A stretch of DNA of 64,000 nucleotides from Streptomyces sp. NBC_01428 (lineage in GTDB: Bacteria; Actinomycetota; Actinomycetes; Streptomycetales; Streptomycetaceae), in contig NZ_CP109499.1 in NCBI RefSeq assembly GCF_036231965.1, positions 4,898,001-4,962,000 of the forward strand, written 5' to 3'. The notes beneath the pieces are model-generated. The model did no database searches, had not been told where the DNA came from, and worked only from the letters and a program-made list of their open reading frames with translations. Position 1 is the first letter of the stretch; every line of letters begins with the position of its first letter. Below are positions 55,547 through 63,479 of this stretch, piece by piece. The position numbers and the translations under genes were made by a program.

Positions 55547-56248
55547 ATGGCTGGACTCGCCGAATCCGGTTCGAACCCCGACGTCGACCTGCTGTACGAC
55601 ATCAATGGCCTGGCCAAGGACGCGCCGCACTGGTTCGACCGCGGTATGGAGTTCGTCGGTGAGTGGGGTCTCCTGCTCGCGATGGTCCTCCTGGTCGTCG
55701 GGTGCTGGTGGACCGTCCGGCGGCGGGGCGGCACCGACGCCGCGTCCTCCGTGGCCGCCCTCGTCTGGGCCCCGCTCGCGGCCGGCATCGCCGTCCTGGT
55801 GAACGTTCCGATACGGGGTTTCGTGGAGCGGCCGCGCCCCTTCGTCGACCACCAGGGCCTCGACGTCCTCATCGGCGGCAAGACCGACTTCTCCTTCGTC
55901 AGCGACCACGCGACGCTCACCATGGCGATGGGCGTCGGACTCTTCGTCGCGAACCGCAAGTTCGGCCTCGCCGGCATAGGGCTCGCCCTGCTCGAAGGCT
56001 TCTGCCGCGTCTACATGGGAGTGCACTACCCGACGGACGTCATCGGCGGCTTCGCCCTCGGCACCGCGGTCGCCCTGTTGCTGTCGCCGCTCGCCATGGC
56101 CCTGCTGACCCCGGTCATGAAGGCCGTGGAGCGGTCCCCGCGCGCGGGACGGCTGATCCGCGCGCGGAACGGCGCTCCCGCCGGGCAGGAGACGCTCATC
56201 CCCGGGGCGCGCACCGAGCACTCCGAGGAGCGGGACCTCGCGGCCTGA
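55547..56248 (+). CDS. PAP2-family phosphatase
   Basis: A 233-residue membrane protein starting at ATG 55547 (MAGLAESGSNPDVDLLYDIN). The phosphatidic-acid-phosphatase signature is present as NVPIRGFVERPRPF (motif 1), SFVSDHATLTMAM (motif 2, with the catalytic His) and GFCRVYMGVHYPTDVIGG (motif 3, with catalytic His and Asp). About five hydrophobic segments are visible. It should dephosphorylate a lipid phosphate such as undecaprenyl pyrophosphate or phosphatidic acid. Confidence 0.9.
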   Translation: MAGLAESGSNPDVDLLYDINGLAKDAPHWFDRGMEFVGEWGLLLAMVLLVVGCWWTVRRRGGTDAASSVAALVWAPLAAGIAVLVNVPIRGFVERPRPFVDHQGLDVLIGGKTDFSFVSDHATLTMAMGVGLFVANRKFGLAGIGLALLEGFCRVYMGVHYPTDVIGGFALGTAVALLLSPLAMALLTPVMKAVERSPRAGRLIRARNGAPAGQETLIPGARTEHSEERDLAA

Positions 56249-56272
56249 GCGTGCGAGCGGGTGCCCGCGGCG

Positions 56273-56308
56273 GTGACGGGCGGCGCCCGCTGCCGGGGCG
56301 CCCGTCAC
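56273..56308. terminator. Shared terminator between the PAP2 and flavoprotein genes
   Basis: GTGACGGGCG (56273-56282) pairs with CGCCCGTCAC (56299-56308), with a GC-rich inner loop, ending nine bases before the stop of the convergent minus-strand gene. Confidence 0.75.
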
Positions 56309-56317
56309 GGCGGCGGA

Positions 56318-57892
56318 CTACAGCGCCTGCGGGAACGAGAAGAAGCGGTCCGGGTCGTAACGGTGCTTCAGCGTCTTGAGGCGGGTCGCCGCGTCCCCGT
56401 AGTAGGCCTTGCGCCAGTCCGTCAGGGTCGCGTCCGTGTAGTTCTGGTAGGCCGCGCCCGAGGCGTGCCGGGCCATCGCGTGGTGCGCGCCGGTCAGCCA
56501 GGACTGGGCGGTGGTGCCGGACGTGCCCGCCTGCCACGACACGATGTACTGCGCGAGCATCCGGGAGCGGCGGTGCACGAACGCCGTCGCCGTGGGCGAC
56601 ACCCGGTTGACCGCGCCGCCGAGCGCCGTGAGCGCGATGCTGCCCGCCCCGCCGCGGACCGCGGAGATCTGGCTCAGCAGCGTCTGGATGCCGGCCGCGG
56701 AGATCGACCGGTCGAAGAAGTCCGAACGGGCCGCGTACGTCTCGCGTCCGAGGGCGCCCTGCGTGTCGCGGCCCGGCGTCGAGCCCGGCAGATGGCACTG
56801 GGCGTCCGCCGAGAACGACGAGCAGCCCGCGTACACCTCCATCGACTCCTCGTACGAACGCCGCTTGAGGGAGACGCTGCGCGCGGGGGAGCCGATGCGG
56901 TCGGCCAGTTTGTCCACGGCGTTCTGGAGCTCGCCGTAGGTGCCGAGGGAGAAGGCGGCGACCGAGACGGTCGGGCTGCCGCCGGAGGCGCTCGCGAGAT
57001 GGCACGACGACCAGATCTCGTCCGGCTGGTCCGGGCCCCATTCCTGCCAGGCCTTCACCACGGCGGCGGCCTTCGCCCACGGCCAGGTCATGTACGCGGA
57101 GACGCCCTGCGGCGCCGGGTGGGTCTTGAAGCGCAGTTCGGTCACGACGCCGAAGTTGCCGTTGCCCGCGCCGCGCAGCGCCCAGAACAGGTCCTTGTTC
57201 GCGGAGGAGTCGGCGGTCAGCTGCTTGCCGTCGGCGGTGATCAGCGTCGCCTGCGTGAGGCTGTCGCAGGTCAGTCCGTACGCCCGTGACACCACGCCGT
57301 GGCCGCCGCCCAGCGTCAGACCGGAGACGCCCACGGTGGGGCAGGAGCCCGCGGGGATCGTGACGCCCTTCGCGGCCAGCGTCCGGTAGACGTCGATCAG
57401 CTTCGAGCCGGCCCCGACGACGGCCTCGTTCGCCGAGGCGCGGATCTTGTTCAGCTTGGAGACGTCGATGATCAGGCGGCCGTCTCCGGAGGACCAACCG
57501 GCGTACGAGTGGCCGCCGTTGCGTATCGACACCTTGACCCCGTGGGCGCGGGCGTAGTCCATCGTCGTGCGTATGTCGCCGGCGTGCGCGACGTAGGCGA
57601 CGGCGGCGGGCTTCAGGCCGTCGAAGCGCGTGTTGTACAGCTGGTGCGCGGCCGACCAGCTGCGGTCGCCCGGGCGCACGAGGGCACCGTCCAGGGAATG
57701 GGAGAGGGCTGTCCAGTTGGCGGCCGCGCGCGTGCTCGCGGTCGCCGAGCGTATGCCGGAGGCGTCCGCCGCGCTGTTCCCCGCCGTGCCGGAGGCACCT
57801 GAAGCACCGCCGCTGTCCGTGCCGTTGCACGCGGACGTCGCCGCCGCCGCGAGGACGGCTGTGGTGCCGCCGATGAACGTACGCCGTTGCAT
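56318..57892 (-). CDS. Tat-exported FAD-linked oxidase (berberine-bridge-enzyme type)
   Basis: A 524-residue flavoprotein starting at ATG 57892 (MQRRTFIGGTTAVLAAAATS), behind GGGGAGG. The twin-arginine RRTFIGG and lipobox-like AATSAC suggest Tat export and possible lipidation. The FAD-binding part has VSIRNGGHSYAGWSSGDGRL, whose His is the usual 8-alpha attachment site, and PAGSCPTVGVSGLTLGGGHG, whose Cys is the usual 6-S site, so FAD may be bound bicovalently. The C-terminal BBE motif is YQNYTDATLTDWRKAYYG. These enzymes oxidise sugars, alkaloids or secondary metabolites. The substrate is unknown. Confidence 0.9.
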   Translation of the reverse strand: MQRRTFIGGTTAVLAAAATSACNGTDSGGASGASGTAGNSAADASGIRSATASTRAAANWTALSHSLDGALVRPGDRSWSAAHQLYNTRFDGLKPAAVAYVAHAGDIRTTMDYARAHGVKVSIRNGGHSYAGWSSGDGRLIIDVSKLNKIRASANEAVVGAGSKLIDVYRTLAAKGVTIPAGSCPTVGVSGLTLGGGHGVVSRAYGLTCDSLTQATLITADGKQLTADSSANKDLFWALRGAGNGNFGVVTELRFKTHPAPQGVSAYMTWPWAKAAAVVKAWQEWGPDQPDEIWSSCHLASASGGSPTVSVAAFSLGTYGELQNAVDKLADRIGSPARSVSLKRRSYEESMEVYAGCSSFSADAQCHLPGSTPGRDTQGALGRETYAARSDFFDRSISAAGIQTLLSQISAVRGGAGSIALTALGGAVNRVSPTATAFVHRRSRMLAQYIVSWQAGTSGTTAQSWLTGAHHAMARHASGAAYQNYTDATLTDWRKAYYGDAATRLKTLKHRYDPDRFFSFPQAL

Positions 57893-58141
57893 GTGCGCCT
57901 CCCCTGGGTTCCGTGGAACGAGACGGGCCCCCGGGCCCGCAGGTTCCACGTCCGAACGTCGCGAAACCGCTACAGCTCCCGCATCCCAGCACGCGCGCAC
58001 CGTGAGGGGAACGGCGGGGTGGTCACGAAGGGGGAGCGAAAGGCGGAAAGGGAGGGGATGGAGAGGAGGGAGAGGAGGCCGGTGGGGGAGAGGGAGACGG
58101 GGGAGGGGCGGACGAGTGTTCCTCAGGGGGCGTCGCGTTCC

Positions 58142-58312
58142 TCAGGGGGTGTCGCCCGTCGCGTGGGCCGCGCCGTCCGCGCGGGCCTGGCTTCTCGCGC
58201 GGCGGGCCGGGCCCCGCCAGCCGCAGGTGCAGCGGGCCAGACAGAAGGGACCTTGCTCGACGGTGGTCGCGCGGTGCTCTGATACCGGGTCGGTGATGTC
58301 CTGCTGCTCCAC
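58142..58312 (-). CDS. Small Cys-containing protein
   Basis: A 56-residue ORF from GTG 58312 (MEQQDITDPVSEHRATTVEQ). The centre reads FCLARCTCGWRGPARRARSQ, a compact C-x3-C-x-C cluster with Trp and basic residues, which looks like a small metal-binding or nucleic-acid-binding protein. There is no clear ribosome-binding site. I believe similar short proteins occur in other Streptomyces, but the gene is inferred mainly from composition. Confidence 0.55.
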   Translation of the reverse strand: MEQQDITDPVSEHRATTVEQGPFCLARCTCGWRGPARRARSQARADGAAHATGDTP

Positions 58313-58430
58313 ACCGACAACGTTACCCAAGGCAAGTGAACGGACTCCTGCCGCGTGACGACCGCCCCCACCCGTCGTTAAGCGGGAGGACAGGGAGGCC
58401 CGGGACGGACCGGCTGGGGGTCGGCGGACG

Positions 58431-59261
58431 ATGGTGGCGCAGCAGGAGGGACGGGCGACCGCGATGGCGCTCGTCATGGCGGGACTCGTGGTCTGCGGAA
58501 CCGGGTGCTCGGGCGGCGGGGCCGCCGCCGAGGACGTCGGCACCGGCGCCGACACCGTGGGGACGCTGCGCCAGGCGGCCGGCGCGCTGGAACGCGCGGG
58601 CAGCGCCAAGGCCACCACGTCCATGGAGATGGCGACCGGCGGCACCCGGGTCACCATTCGCGGACAGGGCGTCTACGACTTCAGGAAGCAGACCGGTCGG
58701 CTGAAGGTGCTGCTGCCCGAGGACCCCGCCGGGGCCGACGAGCACCGGCCGATCACCGAGCTGCTCGCCCCGGGTGCGCTGTTCATGAAGAACCGGGGCG
58801 CCGGTGTGCCCGCCGACAAGTGGGTCCGGGTGGACACCGCCGGTCTCTCGGACGGGAACCTGGTCACCGGCGGGGCCACCGACCCGTACGCCGCGGCCGA
58901 GCTGCTGCGCGGCGCGCGGACGGCCACGTACGTGGGCCGGACCGAGGTGGCCGGCACCTCGGTGCGGCACTACCGCGGGACCGCCGATCTGCTGGTGGCC
59001 GCGCGGGGTGCGTCCACCGGGCAGCGGCCCGCGCTGAACGCGGCGGCGAAAGGGTTCGCCACCACCGCCGTGCCGTTCGACGCCTACCTCGACGACCAGG
59101 GGCGGCTGCGCAAGGTCCGGCACCGGTTCAGTTTCGTCAACGACCAGAAGAAGGGCACCGTCGACGTCGCCTCGACGACCCTGCTGTACGACTTCGGCGC
59201 CGCAGCGGACGTACGGCTGCCCGACTCCGCGGACATCTACGCCGGGAAGATCGCGGAGTAG
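58431..59261 (+). CDS. LppX/LprG-like lipoprotein
   Basis: A 276-residue lipoprotein starting at ATG 58431. The signal peptide MALVMAGLVVCGTGCSGGG ends in a lipobox (VCGTGC), with the lipidated Cys at about position 26. The mature part has the beta-rich fold pattern of LppX/LprG proteins (VTIRGQGVYDFRKQTGRLKV, DKWVRVDTAGL, FDAYLDDQGRLRKVRHRFSF), which in mycobacteria carry lipids or glycolipids across the envelope. Ligand and role here are unknown. Confidence 0.82.
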   Translation: MVAQQEGRATAMALVMAGLVVCGTGCSGGGAAAEDVGTGADTVGTLRQAAGALERAGSAKATTSMEMATGGTRVTIRGQGVYDFRKQTGRLKVLLPEDPAGADEHRPITELLAPGALFMKNRGAGVPADKWVRVDTAGLSDGNLVTGGATDPYAAAELLRGARTATYVGRTEVAGTSVRHYRGTADLLVAARGASTGQRPALNAAAKGFATTAVPFDAYLDDQGRLRKVRHRFSFVNDQKKGTVDVASTTLLYDFGAAADVRLPDSADIYAGKIAE

Positions 59262-59394
59262 TGGGTTCCGGCGGAATGGGCAAGAGCATCCGGAGCCGTA
59301 GTTTCACCGGAGGGCCGGAAATGGCCCTTCCGTGCCATGCGCGGTGTGTAGGCCGCTCCCTACTCTAGGAAGTCGGTGACGGCAGGAAGAGGTG

Positions 59395-59580
59395 ATGCAC
59401 GTGGCTCCGGTCGGCGGTACGGCAGTTCAGGACCACGTGGCCCTCGCCGAGATCGAGTTGTGCGGTGACCTGATCATCGCGGCCTCGGCCGCCGACGAGG
59501 ACCGGCTCAGCCTGGAGAGCATCGACGAGGTGCTGAAAGTGGCCGAAGAACGCGCCCGTCCGCGCGGCACGGGGGACTAG
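59395..59580 (+). CDS. Small conserved hypothetical protein
   Basis: A 61-residue protein starting at ATG 59395 (MHVAPVGGTAVQDHVALAEI), behind GGAAGAGG. The sequence is acidic and helical (CGDLIIAASAADEDRLSLES, then IDEVLKVAEERARPRGTGD). I recall very similar short proteins in other Streptomyces genomes. Function unknown. Confidence 0.72.
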   Translation: MHVAPVGGTAVQDHVALAEIELCGDLIIAASAADEDRLSLESIDEVLKVAEERARPRGTGD

Positions 59581-59638
59581 CGCCCGGCTGTGAGGGCGCG
59601 GCGCCGCGGAGCAGGCGTCCTGTTCCGTCCGTTCGGTC

Positions 59639-59746
59639 CGGAGTTCCGGTTCAGGTGCTCGGAGTCCCGCCCTCCGGAGGTCCGGTCCAGGCACTCGACC
59701 TCCCGGCGTGCGGAGCTCCGGTTCGGGCGCTCGGCGTCCCGTCCTG
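59639..59746 (+). repeat. Three-copy 36-bp tandem repeat
   Basis: Units begin at 59639, 59675 and 59711, each with CGGAG, TCCGGT, a central GCGCTCG-like block and TCCCG in register. Exact 36-base spacing with 70-80 percent identity between units is seen by eye. It is intergenic. Confidence 0.7.
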
Positions 59747-59868
59747 TCGCACGGCGTTCGGGACGCGGGGCCTGGTGTCGCGTCGACTCTGCGTCCCGGT
59801 CCGGGTCCGGAACGTCACATGAGTCGGGGATGTCACATACGTCCCCCGCGTCGCGTGCGTCACATCTC

Positions 59869-60225
59869 TCAGGTGCGGAGCAGGCGGCCGATCGCCTTCG
59901 TCGCTTCTTCGACCTTGGCGTCGATCTCGTCGCCGCCCTTGAGGGCCGCGTCCGCGACGCAGTGCCGCAGGTGCTCCTCCAGGAGCTGGAGGGCGAAGGA
60001 CTGCAGGGCCTTCGTGGAGGCGGAGACCTGGGTGAGTATGTCGATGCAGTAGACGTCCTCGTCGACCATCCGCTGGAGCCCGCGGATCTGCCCCTCGATC
60101 CGGCGCAGCCGCTTCAGGTGCTCGTCTTTCTGCTGGTGGTAGCCGTGGATCCCGCGGTCGTGATCGGTCACGACCTCGTGTTCTCCGCCGGAGGGCGCGG
60201 TCGCGCCGGCCTCGGTGCTCGTCAT
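59869..60225 (-). CDS. CsoR-type copper-sensing repressor
   Basis: A 118-residue all-helical repressor starting at ATG 60225 behind AGGAGGACGCG. The Cu(I) ligands are present as Cys in DVYCIDILTQV and His plus Cys in EEHLRHCV, and RLRRIEGQIRGLQRMV is the family core. In the apo form such proteins bind a GC-rich palindrome and release it with Cu(I). The operator-like palindrome 60346-60364 lies about 120 bases upstream. No copper chaperone or exporter gene is adjacent, so its targets may be elsewhere. Confidence 0.92.
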   Translation of the reverse strand: MTSTEAGATAPSGGEHEVVTDHDRGIHGYHQQKDEHLKRLRRIEGQIRGLQRMVDEDVYCIDILTQVSASTKALQSFALQLLEEHLRHCVADAALKGGDEIDAKVEEATKAIGRLLRT

Positions 60226-60345
60226 CGCGTCCTCCTGGTGGTCCGCTCGGCGGTTTTGTCAGGGGCCTGCCCGGGGACTGTCCCGGATGCCGGTCGTGAT
60301 CCGGCCGGAAAGCCTGGCCGAATCTCGTCTGTTAAGCCCTGTACG

Positions 60346-60364
60346 TATACCCCTGGTGGGTATA
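60346..60364. promoter_or_regulatory. CsoR operator
   Basis: TATACCC, spacer CTGGT, GGGTATA: a 7-bp inverted repeat matching the known CsoR site type. On the minus strand it overlaps a possible -10 box. A second half-site GGGTATA lies at 60382-60388. It is between csoR and the phosphate-uptake genes. Confidence 0.75.
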
Positions 60365-60530
60365 TGGTATCGAACTTTGCCGGGTATAGGGCCCTTGCCA
60401 GAAGCCGGTACCGGACCCTGTGCTGATCACTCTGCCCGATGGGCGACACTGGGGGACGGCCCATTAGCCGTGGCCGGATGATGCGCCTAGCATCAGCCTG
60501 ACCGAACCGAAGCACCCCGAGGACCCCAAC

Positions 60531-61151
60531 GTGCGCTTTCGTCTGACCCCCAGGGAGACGAGCTTCTACGACATGTTCTCCGCATCCGCGGACAACATCG
60601 TCACGGGCTCGAAACTCCTGATGGAACTGCTCGGCGCGGACACCTCCGCCCGGGCCGAGATCGCAGAGCGTATGCGGGCCGCCGAACACGCCGGTGACGA
60701 TGCGACACACGCGATCTTCCACCAGCTGAACTCCTCGTTCATCACGCCGTTCGACCGCGAGGACATCTACAACCTGGCGTCCTGCCTCGACGACATCATG
60801 GACTTCATGGAGGAGGCCGTCGACCTGGTCGTCCTGTACCAGGTCGAGGAGCTGCCCAAGGGTGTCGAGCAGCAGATCGAGGTGCTGGCGCGGGCCGCGG
60901 AGCTGACCGCGGAGGCCATGCCGAACCTGCGGACCATGGACAACCTCACCGAGTACTGGATCGAGGTCAACCGTCTGGAGAACCAGGCCGACCAGATCCA
61001 CCGCAAGCTGCTGGCCCACCTCTTCAACGGCAAGTACGACGCCATCGAGGTGCTGAAGCTCAAGCAGATCGTGGACGTGCTGGAGGAAGCGGCCGACGCG
61101 TTCGAGCACGTGGCGAACACGGTGGAGACCATCGCCGTCAAGGAGTCCTGA
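60531..61151 (+). CDS. DUF47 family protein, partner of the Pit phosphate transporter
   Basis: A 206-residue PhoU-like all-helical protein starting at GTG 60531 (MRFRLTPRETSFYDMFSASA). The two half-repeats and the conserved acidic residues (EHAGDDATHAIFHQLNSSFI in part, and ENQADQIHRKLLAHLF) mark DUF47. It ends seven bases before pit and has AAGGAG at its own stop that may serve as ribosome-binding site for pit, so the two are co-expressed. Members are thought to control the adjacent Pit permease. Confidence 0.93.
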   Translation: MRFRLTPRETSFYDMFSASADNIVTGSKLLMELLGADTSARAEIAERMRAAEHAGDDATHAIFHQLNSSFITPFDREDIYNLASCLDDIMDFMEEAVDLVVLYQVEELPKGVEQQIEVLARAAELTAEAMPNLRTMDNLTEYWIEVNRLENQADQIHRKLLAHLFNGKYDAIEVLKLKQIVDVLEEAADAFEHVANTVETIAVKES

Positions 61152-61158
61152 CCCGTTC

Positions 61159-62157
61159 ATGGACACCTTTGCTTTGATCGTGACCATCGGGGTCGCGCTC
61201 GGATTCACGTACACGAACGGTTTTCACGACTCGGCGAACGCCATCGCCACGTCCGTGTCCACGCGTGCCCTGACGCCCCGGGCCGCGCTCGCCATGGCCG
61301 CGGTGATGAACCTCGCCGGTGCCTTCCTCGGCAGCGGGGTCGCCAAGACCGTCAGTGAGGGGCTGATCGAGACGCCGGAGGGCTCGAAGGGGATGGGTAT
61401 CCTCTTCGCCGCTCTCATCGGCGCGATCACCTGGAACCTGGTCACCTGGTACTTCGGCCTGCCCTCGTCGTCCTCGCACGCCCTGTTCGGCGGCATGGTC
61501 GGCGCGGCTCTGGCCGGCGGCACGACGGTCTACTGGAACGGCGTGCTCGACAAGATCATCATTCCGATGTTCCTCTCGCCCGTGGTCGGTCTGCTCGTCG
61601 GCTATCTGGTGATGGCCGCGATCATGTGGCTGTTCCGGCGCGCCAACCCGCACAAGGCCAAGCGCGGCTTCCGTATCGCGCAGACCGTCTCGGCGGCCGG
61701 CATGGCGCTCGGACACGGTCTTCAGGACGCCCAGAAGACGATGGGCATCGTCGTGATGGCGCTGGTCATCGCCGATGTGCAGGGTCCCGGCGACCCGATC
61801 CCGGTCTGGGTGAAGCTCGTCTGCGCGATGATGCTGTCGCTGGGGACGTACGCCGGTGGCTGGCGCATCATGCGGACGCTCGGGCGGAAGATCATCGAGC
61901 TCGATCCGCCGCAGGGGTTCGCCGCGGAGACGACCGGTGCATCGATCATGTTCGCCACCGCCTACATCTTCAAGGCGCCGATCTCCACGACGCATGTCAT
62001 CACGTCCGCGATCATGGGTGTGGGGGCTACGAAGCGGGTGAAGGCCGTGCGGTGGGGTGTCGCCAAGAACATCGTCCTCGGCTGGTTCATCACCATGCCG
62101 GCGGCGGCGCTCGTGGCCGCGCTGAGCTTCTGGATCGTGAACGTCGCGGTTCTCTAG
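61159..62157 (+). CDS. pit: Low-affinity inorganic phosphate transporter
   Basis: A 332-residue membrane protein starting at ATG 61159 (MDTFALIVTIGVALGFTYTN). The Pit/PHO4 signature GFHDSANAIATSVSTRAL and its second copy GATKRVKAVRWGVAKNIVLG (the inverted-repeat family architecture) are clear, with about ten membrane segments. It exchanges metal-phosphate complexes for protons. It is paired with DUF47. pstB and pstA, encoding the high-affinity system, lie convergent just downstream. No PhoP box was identified. Confidence 0.94.
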   Translation: MDTFALIVTIGVALGFTYTNGFHDSANAIATSVSTRALTPRAALAMAAVMNLAGAFLGSGVAKTVSEGLIETPEGSKGMGILFAALIGAITWNLVTWYFGLPSSSSHALFGGMVGAALAGGTTVYWNGVLDKIIIPMFLSPVVGLLVGYLVMAAIMWLFRRANPHKAKRGFRIAQTVSAAGMALGHGLQDAQKTMGIVVMALVIADVQGPGDPIPVWVKLVCAMMLSLGTYAGGWRIMRTLGRKIIELDPPQGFAAETTGASIMFATAYIFKAPISTTHVITSAIMGVGATKRVKAVRWGVAKNIVLGWFITMPAAALVAALSFWIVNVAVL

Positions 62158-62259
62158 CGGGCTTTGCGTTCCCGTTCTTCCAGGGTCCGGTCGTCCGGAG
62201 GGTTTCCTCCGGGGGGCCGGATCTTTTGTTTCGCCCCCTCCGCCCCTTCCCTTCCCGTC

Positions 62260-62500
62260 CCCGAGGGCTGCGCCCCCGGACCCCCCTTCGGCCTGGACGG
62301 CCTCGTCCTCAAGCGCCGGACAGGCTGAAGCGAGGGCTGTGTTCCGGGACCCGGTTCCGCCTGGACGGTGGCTTTGTCCTCAAGGGCCGGACGGGCTGAG
62401 GCGAGGGCTGTGTTCCGGGACCCGGTTCCGCCTGGACGGCCTTGTCCTCAAGCGCCGGACGGGCTGACCGGGCCTTGTCCTCAAGTGCCGGACGGGCTGA
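62260..62500. repeat. Block of dispersed Streptomyces intergenic repeats
   Basis: A 24-base unit starting GTCCTCAAG and ending GGCTGA occurs four times, at 62305, 62376, 62444 and 62477. A 39-base unit starting GCGAGGGCTG occurs at 62330 and 62401. The words CTCAAGNGCCGGACNGGCTGA and CCCCGAGGGCTGCGCCCCC recur across Streptomyces intergenic DNA and, in opposite orientation, at about 21220-21350. Confidence 0.75.
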
Positions 62501-62561
62501 AGATTTCCTGCGTGGCCGAGTTGAAGGCTCATGGTCCGGACGGGCCGATACGTAAACGAGT

Positions 62562-62596
62562 GGGCCCGCCCCCGGGAGCCAGGGGCGGGCCCTTTT
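62562..62596 (+). terminator. Terminator downstream of pit
   Basis: An 11-bp perfect stem (GGGCCCGCCCC and complement) with a nine-base loop, followed by TTTT at 62593-62596 on the plus strand. It can also stop pstB transcription from the other side. Confidence 0.85.
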
Positions 62597-62654
62597 CGTC
62601 CTCGCGGTGGCACCGCCATGCAGCACCGCGAGGGGTTCGAGGAGGAGGTCCGGT

Positions 62655-63431
62655 CTAGCCGAAGCGACCGGAGATGTAGTCCTCCGTGGCCTGGACGGAC
62701 GGGTTGGAGAAGATCCGCTCCGTGTCGTCTATCTCGATGAGGCGGCCGGGCTGGCCGACCGCGGACAGGTTGAAGAACGCCGTGCGGTCGGAGACGCGGG
62801 CGGCCTGCTGCATGTTGTGCGTCACGATGACGATCGTGAAGCGCTCCTTCAGCTCGCCGATGAGGTCCTCGATGGCGAGGGTGGAGATCGGGTCCAGGGC
62901 CGAGCAGGGCTCGTCCATGAGGAGGACCTGCGGCTCCACCGCGATCGCCCGCGCGATGCACAGGCGCTGCTGCTGGCCGCCGGAGAGACCGGAGCCGGGC
63001 TTGTTCAGCCGGTCCTTGACCTCGTTCCAGAGGTTCGCGCCCTTGAGGGACTTCTCGACGACGTCGCTCAGCTCCGACTTCTTGTAGGAGCCGTTGAGCT
63101 TCAGGCCCGCCGCCACGTTGTCGAAGATCGACATCGTGGGGAAGGGGTTGGGACGCTGGAACACCATGCCGATGGTGCGGCGCACGGCGACCGGGTCGAT
63201 CGAGCTGCCGTACAGGTCCTCGTCGTCCAGCAGCACCTTGCCCTCGACGCGGCCACCGGGGGTGACCTCGTGCATGCGGTTCAGGGTGCGCAGGAAGGTC
63301 GACTTGCCGCAGCCGGAGGGGCCGATGAAGGCCGTCACCGAGCGGGGCTCGACCGTCATGGAGATGTCTTCGATCGCCTTGTGGGCGCTGTAGTAGGCGG
63401 TCAGACCGCTTACGTCGATTCGCTTGGCCAT
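62655..63431 (-). CDS. pstB: Phosphate ABC transporter ATP-binding protein
   Basis: A 258-residue ATPase starting at ATG 63431 (MAKRIDVSGLTAYYSAHKAI). Walker A is FIGPSGCGKSTFLRTLNRMH, the Q-loop is GMVFQRPNPFPTMS, the signature LSGGQQQRLCIARAIAVEP, Walker B VLLMDEPCSALDP and the H-loop VTHNMQQA. It drives high-affinity phosphate import with PstA/PstC/PstS. pstA lies 48 bases upstream on the same strand. Confidence 0.97.
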   Translation of the reverse strand: MAKRIDVSGLTAYYSAHKAIEDISMTVEPRSVTAFIGPSGCGKSTFLRTLNRMHEVTPGGRVEGKVLLDDEDLYGSSIDPVAVRRTIGMVFQRPNPFPTMSIFDNVAAGLKLNGSYKKSELSDVVEKSLKGANLWNEVKDRLNKPGSGLSGGQQQRLCIARAIAVEPQVLLMDEPCSALDPISTLAIEDLIGELKERFTIVIVTHNMQQAARVSDRTAFFNLSAVGQPGRLIEIDDTERIFSNPSVQATEDYISGRFG

Positions 63432-63479
63432 GTCAGTTCACTGCTTCTTTCGAAAGGATTCGGGTCGCTGATGGCCGCG

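Noticed and set aside
60390..60530. PhoP box upstream of DUF47-pit
   Set aside because: No pair of GTTCACC-like direct repeats could be found in this stretch.
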